From NCBI RefSeq assembly GCF_008370045.1, contig NZ_VOBN01000020.1, positions 1 through 64,000 of the forward strand: a stretch of DNA of 64,000 nucleotides. The letters are read 5' to 3'. Shown in pieces: positions 8,985 to 17,680 of the stretch (positions are counted from its first letter, which is position 1; every line of letters starts with the position of its first letter). Made by a program: the position numbers and the translations under genes. A model generated the notes under the pieces. The model did not search any database. It was not told where the DNA came from and saw only the letters and a program-made list of their open reading frames with translations. This DNA is from Pseudomonas sp. ANT_J12. GTDB lineage: Bacteria > Pseudomonadota > Gammaproteobacteria > Pseudomonadales > Pseudomonadaceae.

Positions 8985-9923
8985 ATGCTCAACCGTTTGA
9001 TACTGCCGTTCACCTTGCTCTTCACCTTCAGCGCGGCCCAGGCTGCGGATGCGGAAAAATGGTACCCCTCGAAATACGGCGCCAACGATGAAATCGGTGC
9101 GCTCAATCTGCTCAACGCCGACTCGGTGCTCAACGCCGCCAAACTGATCAAGACCGGCAAAACGTATCCGCTGGCCGTGCCTATCGACAAGACCCTTCCA
9201 GCCTTCCGCCATCGCAGTTTCAACCTGACCAACGTCCAGCCGGGCGAGGCGGGTGGCACGACCATGGGCCCGAACAAATTCACCTTCAACGATGAACTGG
9301 TGGTGGGTTGGACCGGCGTTGGCACCCAGCTCAACGGCATCGGCCATATCGGCATCGATTACGTCTACTACAACGGCAACCGCGCCGCCGATTTCGTCAC
9401 CGTCGAAGGCGTGAAAAAACTCGGGATCGAGAAAGTCCCGCCGATCGTCACCCGTGGTGTGGTGCTGGACATGACCGCCGTGTACGGCACACCGATCGTC
9501 CCGGAAAAAACCGAATTCAGCGTCGCCGATATCCAGAAAGCCCTCGACCTGCAAGGCATCACCATCCAGAAAGGCGATGTGGTGTTGTTCAACACCGGTT
9601 GGCTGGAGCTGTTGGGCAAGGACAACAAGAAATTCCTCGCGGTGGAGCCGGGCATCGGCATGGCCGCCGCCAAATGGCTGGTGGACAAGCAGATTGTCGC
9701 GTTCGGCGGTGACACTTGGGCTTCGGAAATCTACCCGGCCAAAGATGGCCAGGAGTTCCCGGTCAACCAGTACATGCTGGCCAAGAACGGCATCTACAAC
9801 CTGGAGCTGATCGACAGCCGCGCCCTGGTCAAAGACAAGGCCTGGGAGTTCATGTTTGTCCTCGGCCAGCCGCTGTACAAGGGCTCGACCCAGGTCAACA
9901 TCAACCCGGTAGCGATTCACTGA
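8985..9923 (+). CDS. Secreted cyclase-family protein (kynurenine formamidase-like fold)
   Basis: The protein has 312 residues. MLNRLILPFTLLFTFSAAQA is a clear signal peptide, so the product is periplasmic. The mature part matches the cyclase/formamidase family (PF04199): YPLAVPIDKTLPAF, the metal-site region WTGVGTQLNGIGHIGID (about 108-124), VVLFNTGW and WLVDKQIVAFGGDTWASE. The usual HxGTHxD motif is changed to GTQLNGIGH, as in the secreted cyclase subgroup, so it need not be a kynurenine formamidase. I chose the ATG at 8985 (AAGGA upstream) over a longer frame from 8910 because only this start gives a signal peptide. A strong hairpin follows the stop. Confidence 0.85.
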   Translation: MLNRLILPFTLLFTFSAAQAADAEKWYPSKYGANDEIGALNLLNADSVLNAAKLIKTGKTYPLAVPIDKTLPAFRHRSFNLTNVQPGEAGGTTMGPNKFTFNDELVVGWTGVGTQLNGIGHIGIDYVYYNGNRAADFVTVEGVKKLGIEKVPPIVTRGVVLDMTAVYGTPIVPEKTEFSVADIQKALDLQGITIQKGDVVLFNTGWLELLGKDNKKFLAVEPGIGMAAAKWLVDKQIVAFGGDTWASEIYPAKDGQEFPVNQYMLAKNGIYNLELIDSRALVKDKAWEFMFVLGQPLYKGSTQVNINPVAIH

Positions 9924-9930
9924 CGGCCGC

Positions 9931-9968
9931 GGGCCAGGGGATGACAAACGCTCATCCCCTGGCCCGTT
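9931..9968 (+). terminator. Hairpin terminator after the cyclase gene
   Basis: GGGCCAGGGGATGA pairs perfectly with TCATCCCCTGGCCC around a 7-nt loop, followed by GTTGTTG. It starts 8 bp after the stop codon. The T run is weak. Confidence 0.75.
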
Positions 9969-10077
9969 GTTGTCCTTTGTTTGCCCATGACCCCAACCCC
10001 AGAGTGAAGCGTGCGCCACAGGCGTAACCCTTCAATTCGAGTGATCGCCCGCCAAGCGCGGGCGCGGGAGTTTTTTG

Positions 10078-10212
10078 ATGTCCGCTATTTTGGGTCAGCA
10101 GTTTATCGACGGGCAGCGCAGCGCCTTGGGCCGCGAGACGTTACGCAGCCTCGACGCCAGCACCGGGCAGGCGCTGCCCACCGGGTTTGACCAGTTGCCT
10201 GGCGTTGGGTGA
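10078..10212 (+). pseudogene. N-terminal remnant of an aldehyde dehydrogenase
   Basis: An ATG at 10078 with GGGAG 7 nt upstream opens a 44-codon frame, MSAILGQQFIDGQRSALGRE, continuing to LDASTGQALPTGFDQLPGVG and a TGA. I recognise this as the start of an NADP-dependent aldehyde dehydrogenase of the ketoglutarate-semialdehyde type (roughly 500-530 residues). The frame stops after the first beta strands, and a family B repeat begins 27 bp later. The rest of the gene is absent from the window, which suggests a deletion at this repeat. Expression of a 44-residue peptide is possible but without expected function. Confidence 0.75.
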
Positions 10213-10238
10213 GCGAATAGTGAGCCGGACACTGGACT

Positions 10239-10352
10239 GATCGTTCCCACGCTCCGCGTGGGAATGCAGCCCGGGACGCTCCGCATCCCTTTTCAGAGCT
10301 GGAACGCGGAGCGTCCCTTGAGGCATTCCCACGCGGAGCGTGGGAACGATCA
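10239..10352. repeat. Palindromic repeat family B
   Basis: ATCGTTCCCACGCTCCGCGT at the left end is mirrored by ACGCGGAGCGTGGGAACGAT at the right. An inner pair GGGACGCTCCGC / GCGGAGCGTCCC surrounds a short centre. It abuts the aldehyde dehydrogenase remnant and the 3' end of the LysR gene. Confidence 0.9.
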
Positions 10353-11252
10353 TTACTGCGAAGAACTGGGCTCCGTCAGCACCTTCCTGAACGTCTCCAC
10401 CAACGGCCGCAGATTGATCCGGTGCCACGCCGCCCACAGCGGTCGGGTGAAGCCAATCCATGGCACTTCCCGCAGGACCACGCCGGGCGGTGCGTTGCGG
10501 CTCAGGCCTTTCTGGATCATGGCGATGCCCAGTCCCGAGGCCACCAGGGCCAATGCCGTGAAGGGGCCGGTGGCTTCCATGCGGATGTCCGGGGTGAAGC
10601 CGGCGCGGATGCAGGCGCTGACGAAGTTCTCACGACCAGTGAGGTTATGGTGGTGCTGCACGCCGATCCATTCCTGATGGGCCAGGTCTTCCGGCGTCAA
10701 AACCGCCTGCTGAACCAGCGGGTGATCTTCCGGCAAAGCAAGCAGCATCGGGTCATCCAGCACCTGGAAACCCAGCAAATCCGGGTCATCACTGACGGGC
10801 GGCTCACTCACCAGGGCGATATCCAGACTACGCTGGCGCAGGCCTTCCAATTGTTCGGCGGAGCTGAGGTTGTACAGCGCAACGTGCACGTTCGGCCGGT
10901 CCACCCGCAACACGCGCAAGGCGTTCGGCAACACGCCAGCATGCATGGCGTTCTCAATGTAGCCGATGCACAACCCGCCTTCTTCACCACGACCCAGGCG
11001 TTTGCCCAGGGATTCCAGGCGATTGGCGTGGGTCAGCAGGGCTCGGGTTTCGGCGAGGAAGGTCTGGCCGTCGCGGGTCAGGCGGATGCGTTGCTGGCTG
11101 CGTTCGAACAGGGTCAGGCCCAGGCGTTCTTCGAGCTGGGCGATCTGCCGGCTCAGGGGCGACTGGGAAATGTGCAGGCGTTCGGCGGCGCGACCGACGT
11201 GTTCTTCCTCGGCGACGGCGACGAAGTAGCGCAATTGGCGGATGTCGATCAT
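10353..11252 (-). CDS. LysR family transcriptional regulator
   Basis: A 299-residue LysR protein. The N-terminal winged HTH (MIDIRQLRYFVAVAEEEHVG, then AERLHISQSPLSRQIAQLEERLG) is followed by a periplasmic-binding-like effector domain (about 90-295). I chose the ATG at 11252 (AGAGGT 8 nt upstream) because a LysR HTH normally begins at residue 2-3; a longer frame adds 20 unlike residues. It is divergent from the aldo/keto reductase operon 120 bp away and is its probable regulator. The effector is unknown. Confidence 0.92.
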   Translation of the reverse strand: MIDIRQLRYFVAVAEEEHVGRAAERLHISQSPLSRQIAQLEERLGLTLFERSQQRIRLTRDGQTFLAETRALLTHANRLESLGKRLGRGEEGGLCIGYIENAMHAGVLPNALRVLRVDRPNVHVALYNLSSAEQLEGLRQRSLDIALVSEPPVSDDPDLLGFQVLDDPMLLALPEDHPLVQQAVLTPEDLAHQEWIGVQHHHNLTGRENFVSACIRAGFTPDIRMEATGPFTALALVASGLGIAMIQKGLSRNAPPGVVLREVPWIGFTRPLWAAWHRINLRPLVETFRKVLTEPSSSQ

Positions 11253-11372
11253 GTCAGACCTCTGGGGACTCAAGTGCTGCGCATTATGTCTTGGACGGTC
11301 CGATCCTGCCAATCTACGATCTGCTCAACGGTCACCCATGCGCTGACCACTGACACTCAAGAGGAATCACCC

Positions 11373-12389
11373 ATGAGCTTGAAAGACAAACTGCCCGGCA
11401 CGCTGGGTTTCGGCACCGCCCCGTTGGGCAACATGTTCCGCGCCATCCCCGAAGAAGAAGCGATGGCCACCGTGCACGCCGCCTGGGATGCCGGCGTGCG
11501 TTATTTCGACACCGCGCCTTTCTACGGTTCGGGCCTGTCGGAAATTCGCCTCGGCACCGCGCTGTCCCAATACAACCGCGACGACTACGTGCTCAGCAGC
11601 AAGGTCGGCCGGGTGATTCTCGACGAAGTCGAAGACACCGCCGCCCGTGATCTGGGCGAGAAGGCCGGTGTGTTTGAACACGGCCGCCCGAACAAAATCG
11701 TCAACGACTACAGTGCCGACGCGACCATGCGTTCGATCGAAGACAGCCTCAAGCGCCTGCAAACCGATCGCCTGGACATCGTCTGGGTGCACGACATCGC
11801 TCAGGACTTCTACGGCGATCAATGGCTGGAATACTTCAACCAGGCCCGCACCGGCGCGTTCAAAGTGCTGACTCGTTTGCGCGAAGAAGGCGTGATCAAA
11901 GGCTGGGGTTTGGGTGTGAACAAGGTTGAGCCGTGCGAATTGACGCTGGACCTGACCGAAGCGCAGCCAGACGGTTTTCTGTTGGCCGGTCGCTACACGC
12001 TGCTGGACCATGACCGTGCGTTGCAACGCCTGATGGATTCGGCGCTGGCGCAGAACGTGGAAATCGTCGTTGGCGGTCCGTACAGCTCGGGCATTCTGGC
12101 CGGCGGTACGCACTTCGAATACCAGAAGGCGAGCCCGGCGATCATCAGCAAGGTCGAGCAGATCAAGAAAATTGCGGCGGCCCATGGCGTGAGCATCAAA
12201 GCGGCGGCGTTGCAGTTCTCCTTGGCCAACCCGGCCGTGGCGGCAGTGATTCCCGGTTCCAGCCGTCCTGATCGGATTGCTGAAGATGTGGCCGCGTTGA
12301 ATGAGGTGATTCCTGCGGCGTTCTGGCAGGCACTGCGTGACGCGGAGCTGATTTCCGAACGGGCTCCATTGCCAGGAGGTGTGGTATGA
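11373..12389 (+). CDS. Aldo/keto reductase (D-threo-aldose 1-dehydrogenase-like)
   Basis: The 338-residue protein has an AKR TIM-barrel. Motifs are LGFGTAPLGNM, FDTAPFYGSGLSE (catalytic Asp and Tyr), LSSKVGR (Lys) and VWVHDI (His), with a C-terminal NADPH-binding IPGSSRPDRIAEDVA. The layout is that of the D-threo-aldose/L-fucose dehydrogenase and pyridoxal 4-dehydrogenase group. GAGGAA precedes the ATG. It overlaps the next gene by 4 bp (ATGA), so an operon is clear. With the SDR downstream, a two-step oxidation of a sugar or aldehyde to a lactone and beyond is a reasonable but unproven guess. Confidence 0.88.
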   Translation: MSLKDKLPGTLGFGTAPLGNMFRAIPEEEAMATVHAAWDAGVRYFDTAPFYGSGLSEIRLGTALSQYNRDDYVLSSKVGRVILDEVEDTAARDLGEKAGVFEHGRPNKIVNDYSADATMRSIEDSLKRLQTDRLDIVWVHDIAQDFYGDQWLEYFNQARTGAFKVLTRLREEGVIKGWGLGVNKVEPCELTLDLTEAQPDGFLLAGRYTLLDHDRALQRLMDSALAQNVEIVVGGPYSSGILAGGTHFEYQKASPAIISKVEQIKKIAAAHGVSIKAAALQFSLANPAVAAVIPGSSRPDRIAEDVAALNEVIPAAFWQALRDAELISERAPLPGGVV

Positions 12390-13183
12390 AAATCGATCTG
12401 ACGGGGAAACTCGCCATCGTCAGCGGCAGCACCGCCGGCATTGGCCTGGGCATCAGCAAGGCACTGGCCGAATCCGGCGCCACGGTGGTGGTGATCGGCC
12501 GCGACTCGGCCAAGGTTGAGCAGGCGTTGGCGGACATTCGTCTAAGCGTGCCGGGTGCGCAATTGCGTGGCCTGACCGCCGACCTCGGCACCGCTGAAGG
12601 CGCCGAGCAACTGTTCGCCGCCGAACCTCGGGCGGACATCCTGGTGAACAACCTCGGCATCTTTAATGAAGTGGATTTCTTCGACGCGCCGGACAGTGAG
12701 TGGACGCGTTTCTATGAAGTCAACGTGATCTCCGGCGTGCGCCTAGCTCGGCACTACACGCCAGAGATGGTCAAGAACGGTTGGGGCCGGGTGATCTTCC
12801 TGTCCTCGGAATCCGGGGTGGCGATTCCGGCCGACATGATCAACTATGGCGTGACCAAAAGCGCCAACCTGGCGGTGTCCCATGGCTTGGCCAAACGCCT
12901 GGCCGGCACCGGCGTCACTGTCAATGCGATCCTGCCCGGCCCGACCTTCACCGACGGCCTGGAACAGATGCTCAAGGACGCCACCGCCGAGTCCGGCCGC
13001 AGCGCCCGGGAAGAAGCCGACGCCTTCGTGCGCAAGGCCCGCCCGAGTTCGATCATCCAGCGCGTAGCGGATGTGGCAGAAGTCGCCAACCTGGTGGCCT
13101 ACATCGCCTCGCCACTGTCCTCGGCCACCACTGGCGCGGCGTTGCGGGTCGATGGCGGTGTCGTCGACAGCATGGCTATCTGA
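12386..13183 (+). CDS. SDR family NAD(P)-dependent oxidoreductase
   Basis: This 265-residue classical SDR shows SGSTAGIGLGI (about 14-24), NNLG (about 88), FLSSES (catalytic Ser) and YGVTKSANLAVS (Tyr-x3-Lys, about 155-159). It ends in the typical TTGAALRVDGGVVDS. Its start overlaps the aldo/keto reductase stop (ATGA) and a SRPBCC gene follows after 28 bp, giving a three-gene operon. The substrate is not evident. Confidence 0.9.
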   Translation: MKIDLTGKLAIVSGSTAGIGLGISKALAESGATVVVIGRDSAKVEQALADIRLSVPGAQLRGLTADLGTAEGAEQLFAAEPRADILVNNLGIFNEVDFFDAPDSEWTRFYEVNVISGVRLARHYTPEMVKNGWGRVIFLSSESGVAIPADMINYGVTKSANLAVSHGLAKRLAGTGVTVNAILPGPTFTDGLEQMLKDATAESGRSAREEADAFVRKARPSSIIQRVADVAEVANLVAYIASPLSSATTGAALRVDGGVVDSMAI

Positions 13184-13211
13184 ACCTGAATTCACAGAGA
13201 GAAACGTATTT

Positions 13212-13622
13212 ATGGCAACTGCATCAGCGACTATCGATATTCCGGCTTCGACCGACCAGGTCTGGCAATTGATCGGCGGCTTTGACTCGCTGCCGGACTG
13301 GCTACCGTTCATTGTCAAAAGCGAGCTGAGCGAAGGCGGGCGCGTGCGCAGTCTGCAAACGGCGGACGGCGCGGTGGTGGTTGAGCGTCTGCAAGCGTTC
13401 GACAACGGGGCGAAAGCCTACAGCTACTCGATTGAGGAAGCGCCGTTCCCGGCGACTGATTACCTGGCGACGTTGCAAGTTGAAGCCCAAGGGCAGGGCG
13501 CTCGGGTGACCTGGTCCGGCCGGTTTACCGCCAAAGGCGTGACCGATGCGGAAGTGGAAGCGTTGTTTGACGGGATCTACAAGGGCGGCCTCGAAGCCCT
13601 GCGGGCCAACTACCCGGCCTAA
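13212..13622 (+). CDS. SRPBCC family protein (polyketide cyclase/START-like)
   Basis: The 136-residue protein starts MATASATIDIPASTDQVWQL, the first strand and helix of a SRPBCC ligand-binding fold. It continues with GGFDSLPDWLPFI, RSLQTADGAVVVERL and a C-terminal long helix (EALFDGIYKGGLEALRA). Such proteins bind hydrophobic ligands or act as small cyclases. The frame is open further upstream but the ATG at 13212 gives the family start; the ribosome site (GAGAG) is weak. It is the last gene of the operon that begins at 11373. Confidence 0.85.
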   Translation: MATASATIDIPASTDQVWQLIGGFDSLPDWLPFIVKSELSEGGRVRSLQTADGAVVVERLQAFDNGAKAYSYSIEEAPFPATDYLATLQVEAQGQGARVTWSGRFTAKGVTDAEVEALFDGIYKGGLEALRANYPA

Positions 13623-13640
13623 GCCCCCACAGCACGTGCA

Positions 13641-14341
13641 CGATCGTTCCCATGCTCTGCTGGGAACGCCTCAAGGGACGCTCCGCGTTCCAGCTCTGGA
13701 AAGGGACGCAGAGCGTCCCGGGCTGCATTCCCACGCGGAGCGTGGGAACGATCAGCTAATACGCGCCGCCAACCCCTGTAGGAGCAAAGCTTGCTCGCGA
13801 ACGCGGAGTATCAGTCAATTCAGATATCGACTGACACGACGCTTTCGCGAGCAAGCTTCGCTCCTACATTGGTCACGATCGTTGCCATGCTCTGCGTGGG
13901 AACGCCTCAAGGGACGCTCCGCGTTCCAGCTCTGGAAAGGGACGCGGAGCGTCCCGGGCTGCATTCCCACGCGGAGCGTGGGAACGATCAGCCAATACGC
14001 GCCGCCAACCCCTGTAGGAGCAAAGCTTGCTCGCGAACGCGGAGTATCAGTCAATTCAGATGTCGACTGACACGACGCTTTCGCGAGCAAGCTTCGCTCC
14101 TACATTGGTCACGATCGTTCCCACGCTCTGCGTGGGAATGCCTCAAGGGACGCTCCGCGTTCCAGCTCTGGAAAGGGACGCGGAGCTTCCCGGGGTGCAT
14201 TACCACGCGGAGCGTGGGAACGATCAGCTAATACGCGCCGCTAACCCCTGTAGGAGCAAAGCTTGCTCGCGAAAGCGGAGTATCAGTCAAATCAGATGTC
14301 GACTGACACGACGCTTTCGCGAGCAAGCTTCGCTCCTACGG
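13641..14341. repeat. Three tandem copies of a ~235-bp unit, each one family B plus one family A repeat
   Basis: Units begin with GATCGTT at about 13643, 13877 and 14113, spaced 234 and 236 bp. Each holds a family B palindrome (to CGTGGGAACGATCA), the spacer AATACGCGCCGC, and a family A pair (CCTGTAGGAGCAAAGCTTGC ... GCAAGCTTCGCTCCTAC). Copies differ by scattered substitutions. The block fills the whole gap between the SRPBCC gene and the histidine kinase; frames that cross it are repeat artefacts. Confidence 0.93.
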
Positions 14342-14360
14342 CGGGGGCTCGATGTTCGCG

Positions 14361-15755
14361 TCAGGTCTGGGGAATCAGGCTTTGCCGGCAATCCAGCGCC
14401 AACCGCGCGCCGCCGCTGTCGCTGGTGCCGACGTCGAGGGTAAAGCCGTGCAGGTTGACAATCGCCGCAACGATGGACAGCCCCAAGCCAAACCCACTCT
14501 GCTGATTCCCTCCCTCGGCCCGGTAAAACCGTTGGAACACCGCTTCCCGTTCCGACGGCGCAATACCCGGCCCGGAGTCGAGCACTTCAATCCGCGTATG
14601 CCCGCCCTGGTTGAGCCCGCGCAAGATCACTTCGCCACCGGGCGGGGTGAATTTGATCGAGTTGCTCAGCAGGTTCGCAATGGCCTCGAACAACAACGCC
14701 CGGTCGCCATTCAATGACGGCAAGACTTCAGGCAGTTGCAGGTGAAAAACCAGTTCGCCTTCTTCCGCCAAGGGCAGATAAAAGTCATGCAGTTCCCGTA
14801 ACAGCGGCACCGGATCTAACTGCACAAACCCTGAACGGCGCTGACGATCCTCCAGCTCGGAAATCCTCAGCAACCCACGAAACCGTGCCATCAAGGTGTC
14901 GGCTTCGGCCAATACCGAATCCAGCTGCACCGCCAGCGGCGAGCCGTCGCCGGCCTGTTGCTGGATCCGGTACAGCTGCGCTCGCAGGCGGGTCAGCGGG
15001 GTGCGCAGGTCGTGGGCGATGTTGTCGCACACGCCTTTGACTTCATTCATCAGGCGCTCAATGCGTTCGAGCATGGCGTTGACGATGGCGGCGAGCATGT
15101 CCAGTTCGTCGCGGCGGTTGGACAGCGGCAAGCGGTGGGTCAGGTCGCCGGCGACGATGGCTTCGGCGCTGGCCTGGATCGCCCGGATGCGCCGCAGCGG
15201 GCGGCGGCGCAACAGGTGCCAACCGGCGATGCCGGGGAGGATGGTCAGGGACACGCCCCAGAACAACGCGTGGAGGATGATCTGGGTCACGGCGAACAAC
15301 GAACCGTTGTCGCGCACCAGCACCAGCCAGCGACCGTCGAGGGTCGGGGTGGCCACGGCGTCGCAACTGTCGGCGGGCAGGGTCGGGTCGTCGGACTCGG
15401 CGCAGTTGTCGAGCATGTGGATACGGCCATCCAGCGGCAAATCCGCCGGAATATCGCGCAGGGCGCCGCTGAGGTAGCGATGCTGGGCGTCGAACAGGCC
15501 ATAGGCGTCGATGCCACGGATGTCGAAGGTCATGCTGGCGGCGAGGGCATCCACCAGTTGTTCACCCTGGAAGCGCGAGAACAGGTGCTGGCGCTGCATC
15601 AGCGAGTGCTTGGCCAGGTTGTCCAGGTAGCCGGAGACCTCGTAATACATGACCCCCATGAGGATCCCGCTCCAGGCCACGAACAGGGAACTGTAGAGCG
15701 CCAGCAATCGGCTGCTGGAAGAGCGCCAGCCTTTAGAGGGGTTCAGCAATGACAT
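14361..15755 (-). CDS. HAMP-domain sensor histidine kinase
   Basis: A 464-residue OmpR-system kinase. It has TM1 (about 17-40), a periplasmic sensor (about 41-155, with two cysteines in NCAESDDPTLPADSCD), TM2 (about 160-180) and a HAMP domain (GDLTHRLPLSNRRDEL). The H-box is NIAHDLRTPLTRLRAQ. The ATPase domain has N-box NLLSNSIKFTP, G1 DSGPGI and G2 FGLGLSIV. It starts inside the 3' end of the response regulator gene (23-bp overlap), so the two are co-translated. It resembles the metal/polymyxin class of kinases, but the signal cannot be read from sequence. Confidence 0.92.
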   Translation of the reverse strand: MSLLNPSKGWRSSSSRLLALYSSLFVAWSGILMGVMYYEVSGYLDNLAKHSLMQRQHLFSRFQGEQLVDALAASMTFDIRGIDAYGLFDAQHRYLSGALRDIPADLPLDGRIHMLDNCAESDDPTLPADSCDAVATPTLDGRWLVLVRDNGSLFAVTQIILHALFWGVSLTILPGIAGWHLLRRRPLRRIRAIQASAEAIVAGDLTHRLPLSNRRDELDMLAAIVNAMLERIERLMNEVKGVCDNIAHDLRTPLTRLRAQLYRIQQQAGDGSPLAVQLDSVLAEADTLMARFRGLLRISELEDRQRRSGFVQLDPVPLLRELHDFYLPLAEEGELVFHLQLPEVLPSLNGDRALLFEAIANLLSNSIKFTPPGGEVILRGLNQGGHTRIEVLDSGPGIAPSEREAVFQRFYRAEGGNQQSGFGLGLSIVAAIVNLHGFTLDVGTSDSGGARLALDCRQSLIPQT

Positions 15756-16416
15756 ACCCCGAGCCTCGCACAGTCCGGATCAACGGGACGTTGCCGGGCG
15801 GGTCGATCTTCTTGCGCAGGCGGCCGATGTGCACGTCGATCAAGTTGGTGCCGGGGTCGAAGTGATAACCCCAGACCTCTTCGAAAATCATCATGCGCGA
15901 CAGGATCTGCCCGGTGTTGCGCATCAAAAATTCCAGCAGTTTGTATTCAGTCGGCAGCAGCGTCAGCAATTCACCGTCGCGGCTGGCCTCGTGGCTGATC
16001 AGGTTCAGCTCCAGGTCCGCCACCCGCAGCGTGGTGGCCTGGGTGCTGACGGTGCTCTGGCGACGCAGCAGCACTTCCACCCGCGCCGCCATTTCATCGG
16101 TGGCAAAGGGTTTGGTCAGGTAATCGTCGCCACCGGCGCGCAGGCCGCGCACGCGTTCATCGACATCGGAGAGAGCGCTGATCATCAGAATCGGTGTGGC
16201 CACGCCCATGGTCCGCAGCGTGGTGACGATGGCCAGGCCATCCAGCTCCGGCAGCATGCGGTCGAGGGTGATCAGGTCATAGTCGCCGCTGACGGCCCGC
16301 GCCAGGCCTTCGCGGCCATTGTCCACCCAATCCACGTCCAGGCCGTGGCTGCTCAGTTCAGCCACGATCTCCCGGGCGGTCACGGCGTCGTCTTCGATGG
16401 TCAAGATGCGGGTCAT
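15733..16416 (-). CDS. OmpR-family response regulator
   Basis: The 227 residues comprise a receiver domain (acidic pair EDDA, phospho-acceptor Asp in LITLDRMLPELDG at about 51, and LTKPF) and a C-terminal winged helix (about 130-225, ending GRLRKKIDPPGNVPLIRTVR). It is first in a two-gene operon with the kinase. The 310-bp AT-rich region upstream is its likely promoter, shared with the divergent membrane protein gene at 16727. Confidence 0.93.
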   Translation of the reverse strand: MTRILTIEDDAVTAREIVAELSSHGLDVDWVDNGREGLARAVSGDYDLITLDRMLPELDGLAIVTTLRTMGVATPILMISALSDVDERVRGLRAGGDDYLTKPFATDEMAARVEVLLRRQSTVSTQATTLRVADLELNLISHEASRDGELLTLLPTEYKLLEFLMRNTGQILSRMMIFEEVWGYHFDPGTNLIDVHIGRLRKKIDPPGNVPLIRTVRGSGYVIAEPL

Positions 16417-16726
16417 AGGGCGGGCCTGCTATGCGGTTCATTACAGAATGAGGGCATTTTGCCAAGAAATACGCGCGGCTTATTAAATTAACTTTCATGT
16501 TGGTTGAGGAACCTTGCATCTGCGGCGTTTTTTTGCAGGTTGGCGCCCAATGCATAAAACCCGCTGATATTAAGCCGCTCTTGCAAAATGCATGGTCCTA
16601 GGATTTGGATTATTTTTAACCTGTTGATATAGAACGATTTATTTAAAGTCGGCGACTGGCACGGTGTCTGCAATTCCTCTTTCGACGAGTTGTAACAACA
16701 TCTTTCATGCCTGGAGCTGAACAATA
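16417..16726. other. AT-rich divergent intergenic region
   Basis: Noticeably lower GC than its surroundings (about 16480-16690). It separates the divergent two-component operon and the membrane protein gene, so promoters for both should be here. I could not find a clear direct repeat for the regulator, and no small gene with a ribosome site. Confidence 0.5.
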
Positions 16727-17665
16727 ATGAATAGATCTTCTGAGGGTTTTTATCCTGCCGCAGATGAATCGAGCACGCTCTCGGGCGTGTCCTGGGGCGC
16801 GATCTTCGCCGGGGCTGCTGCAGCCGCCGCGTTGTCGCTGATTCTGGTATTGCTCGGCTTCGGCCTGGGCTTTTCCGCTGTTTCACCGTGGGCCAATGAG
16901 GGCGTCAGCGCCAAGGGCCTGGGCATTTCCACCATCGTTTGGCTGGCGGTTACGCAAATCGTGGCTTCCGGGCTCGGCGGCTACATTGCCGGTCGCTTGC
17001 GGGTGAAGTGGGCCAACATGCATGGCGATGAAGTCTATTTCCGTGACACTGCCCATGGCTTCCTCGCCTGGTGCGTGGCGACCCTGGTGACCGCGACCCT
17101 GGTGGTCGGTTCGGTCAGCAGTATCGTCAGCGGTGGTGTGCAGGCCGGGGCGAGTGTCGCCGGTGGTGCTGCAACGGCCATGACCGCAGCTGCCGGCACG
17201 GCCGCTGCCAACACCAGCAGTGACCAGTACGGTTACTTCGTCGACAGCCTGTTCCGCGATGATCGCCCAGCCGCCGTCAGCGATGACGCCGCCCGTGGCA
17301 CCGTGACCCGCATCTTTGCGCGCAGCCTGAGCAATAACGGCCTGTCCGCAGAAGACCGGACCTACCTCGCGCAACTGGTCGCCCAACGCACCAACCTGAC
17401 TCAGGCTGATGCCGAGCGCCGTGTCGATGAAGTCTACGCCCGCACCCAGAAAGCCATTGCCGATGCCAAGCTTGCCGCCCAACAAGCGGCCGACACCGCC
17501 GCCAAAGTCGCTGCCTGGACCGCGTTGTGGATGTTCATCGCGCTGTTGGCCGGTGCGTTCTTCGCCAGCCTCGCCGCAACCTACGGCGGTCGTCGCCGGG
17601 ATGCCGTGGTGTATCTGGAATCGGATGCCTACGTCACCACCACCACCGTGCCACCTGTTCGCTAA
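16727..17665 (+). CDS. Membrane protein of unknown function, long soluble loop
   Basis: A 312-residue protein with an N-terminal GVSWGAIFAGAAAAAALSL membrane segment (about 20-45). Further segments lie at about 65-85 and 97-150 (many Gly/Ala/Thr), followed by a hydrophilic, Ala-rich and probably helical region (about 155-255), then a last segment (about 258-282) and a short tail. Related proteins in databases are sometimes labelled PhnA-like, but nothing here supports phosphonate function. GGAG precedes the ATG. A 24-residue peptide gene follows 15 bp after the stop, and a terminator after that. The divergent two-component system may regulate it. Confidence 0.75.
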   Translation: MNRSSEGFYPAADESSTLSGVSWGAIFAGAAAAAALSLILVLLGFGLGFSAVSPWANEGVSAKGLGISTIVWLAVTQIVASGLGGYIAGRLRVKWANMHGDEVYFRDTAHGFLAWCVATLVTATLVVGSVSSIVSGGVQAGASVAGGAATAMTAAAGTAAANTSSDQYGYFVDSLFRDDRPAAVSDDAARGTVTRIFARSLSNNGLSAEDRTYLAQLVAQRTNLTQADAERRVDEVYARTQKAIADAKLAAQQAADTAAKVAAWTALWMFIALLAGAFFASLAATYGGRRRDAVVYLESDAYVTTTTVPPVR

Positions 17666-17680
17666 CCCAGGAGAATCATC

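Noticed and set aside
13641..14341. Possible CRISPR array
   Set aside because: Three units of about 235 bp with internal palindromes, no short constant repeats with unique spacers and no cas genes.
13546..14505. Several frames (110-180 codons) with repeated peptide motifs such as SHAERGND
   Set aside because: They are translations of the family A/B DNA repeats. The same peptides appear at every repeat copy.
16727..17665. Phosphonate (PhnA-like) function of the membrane protein
   Set aside because: No phosphonoacetate hydrolase or zinc-ribbon motif is visible; the database-style label seems to be inherited.
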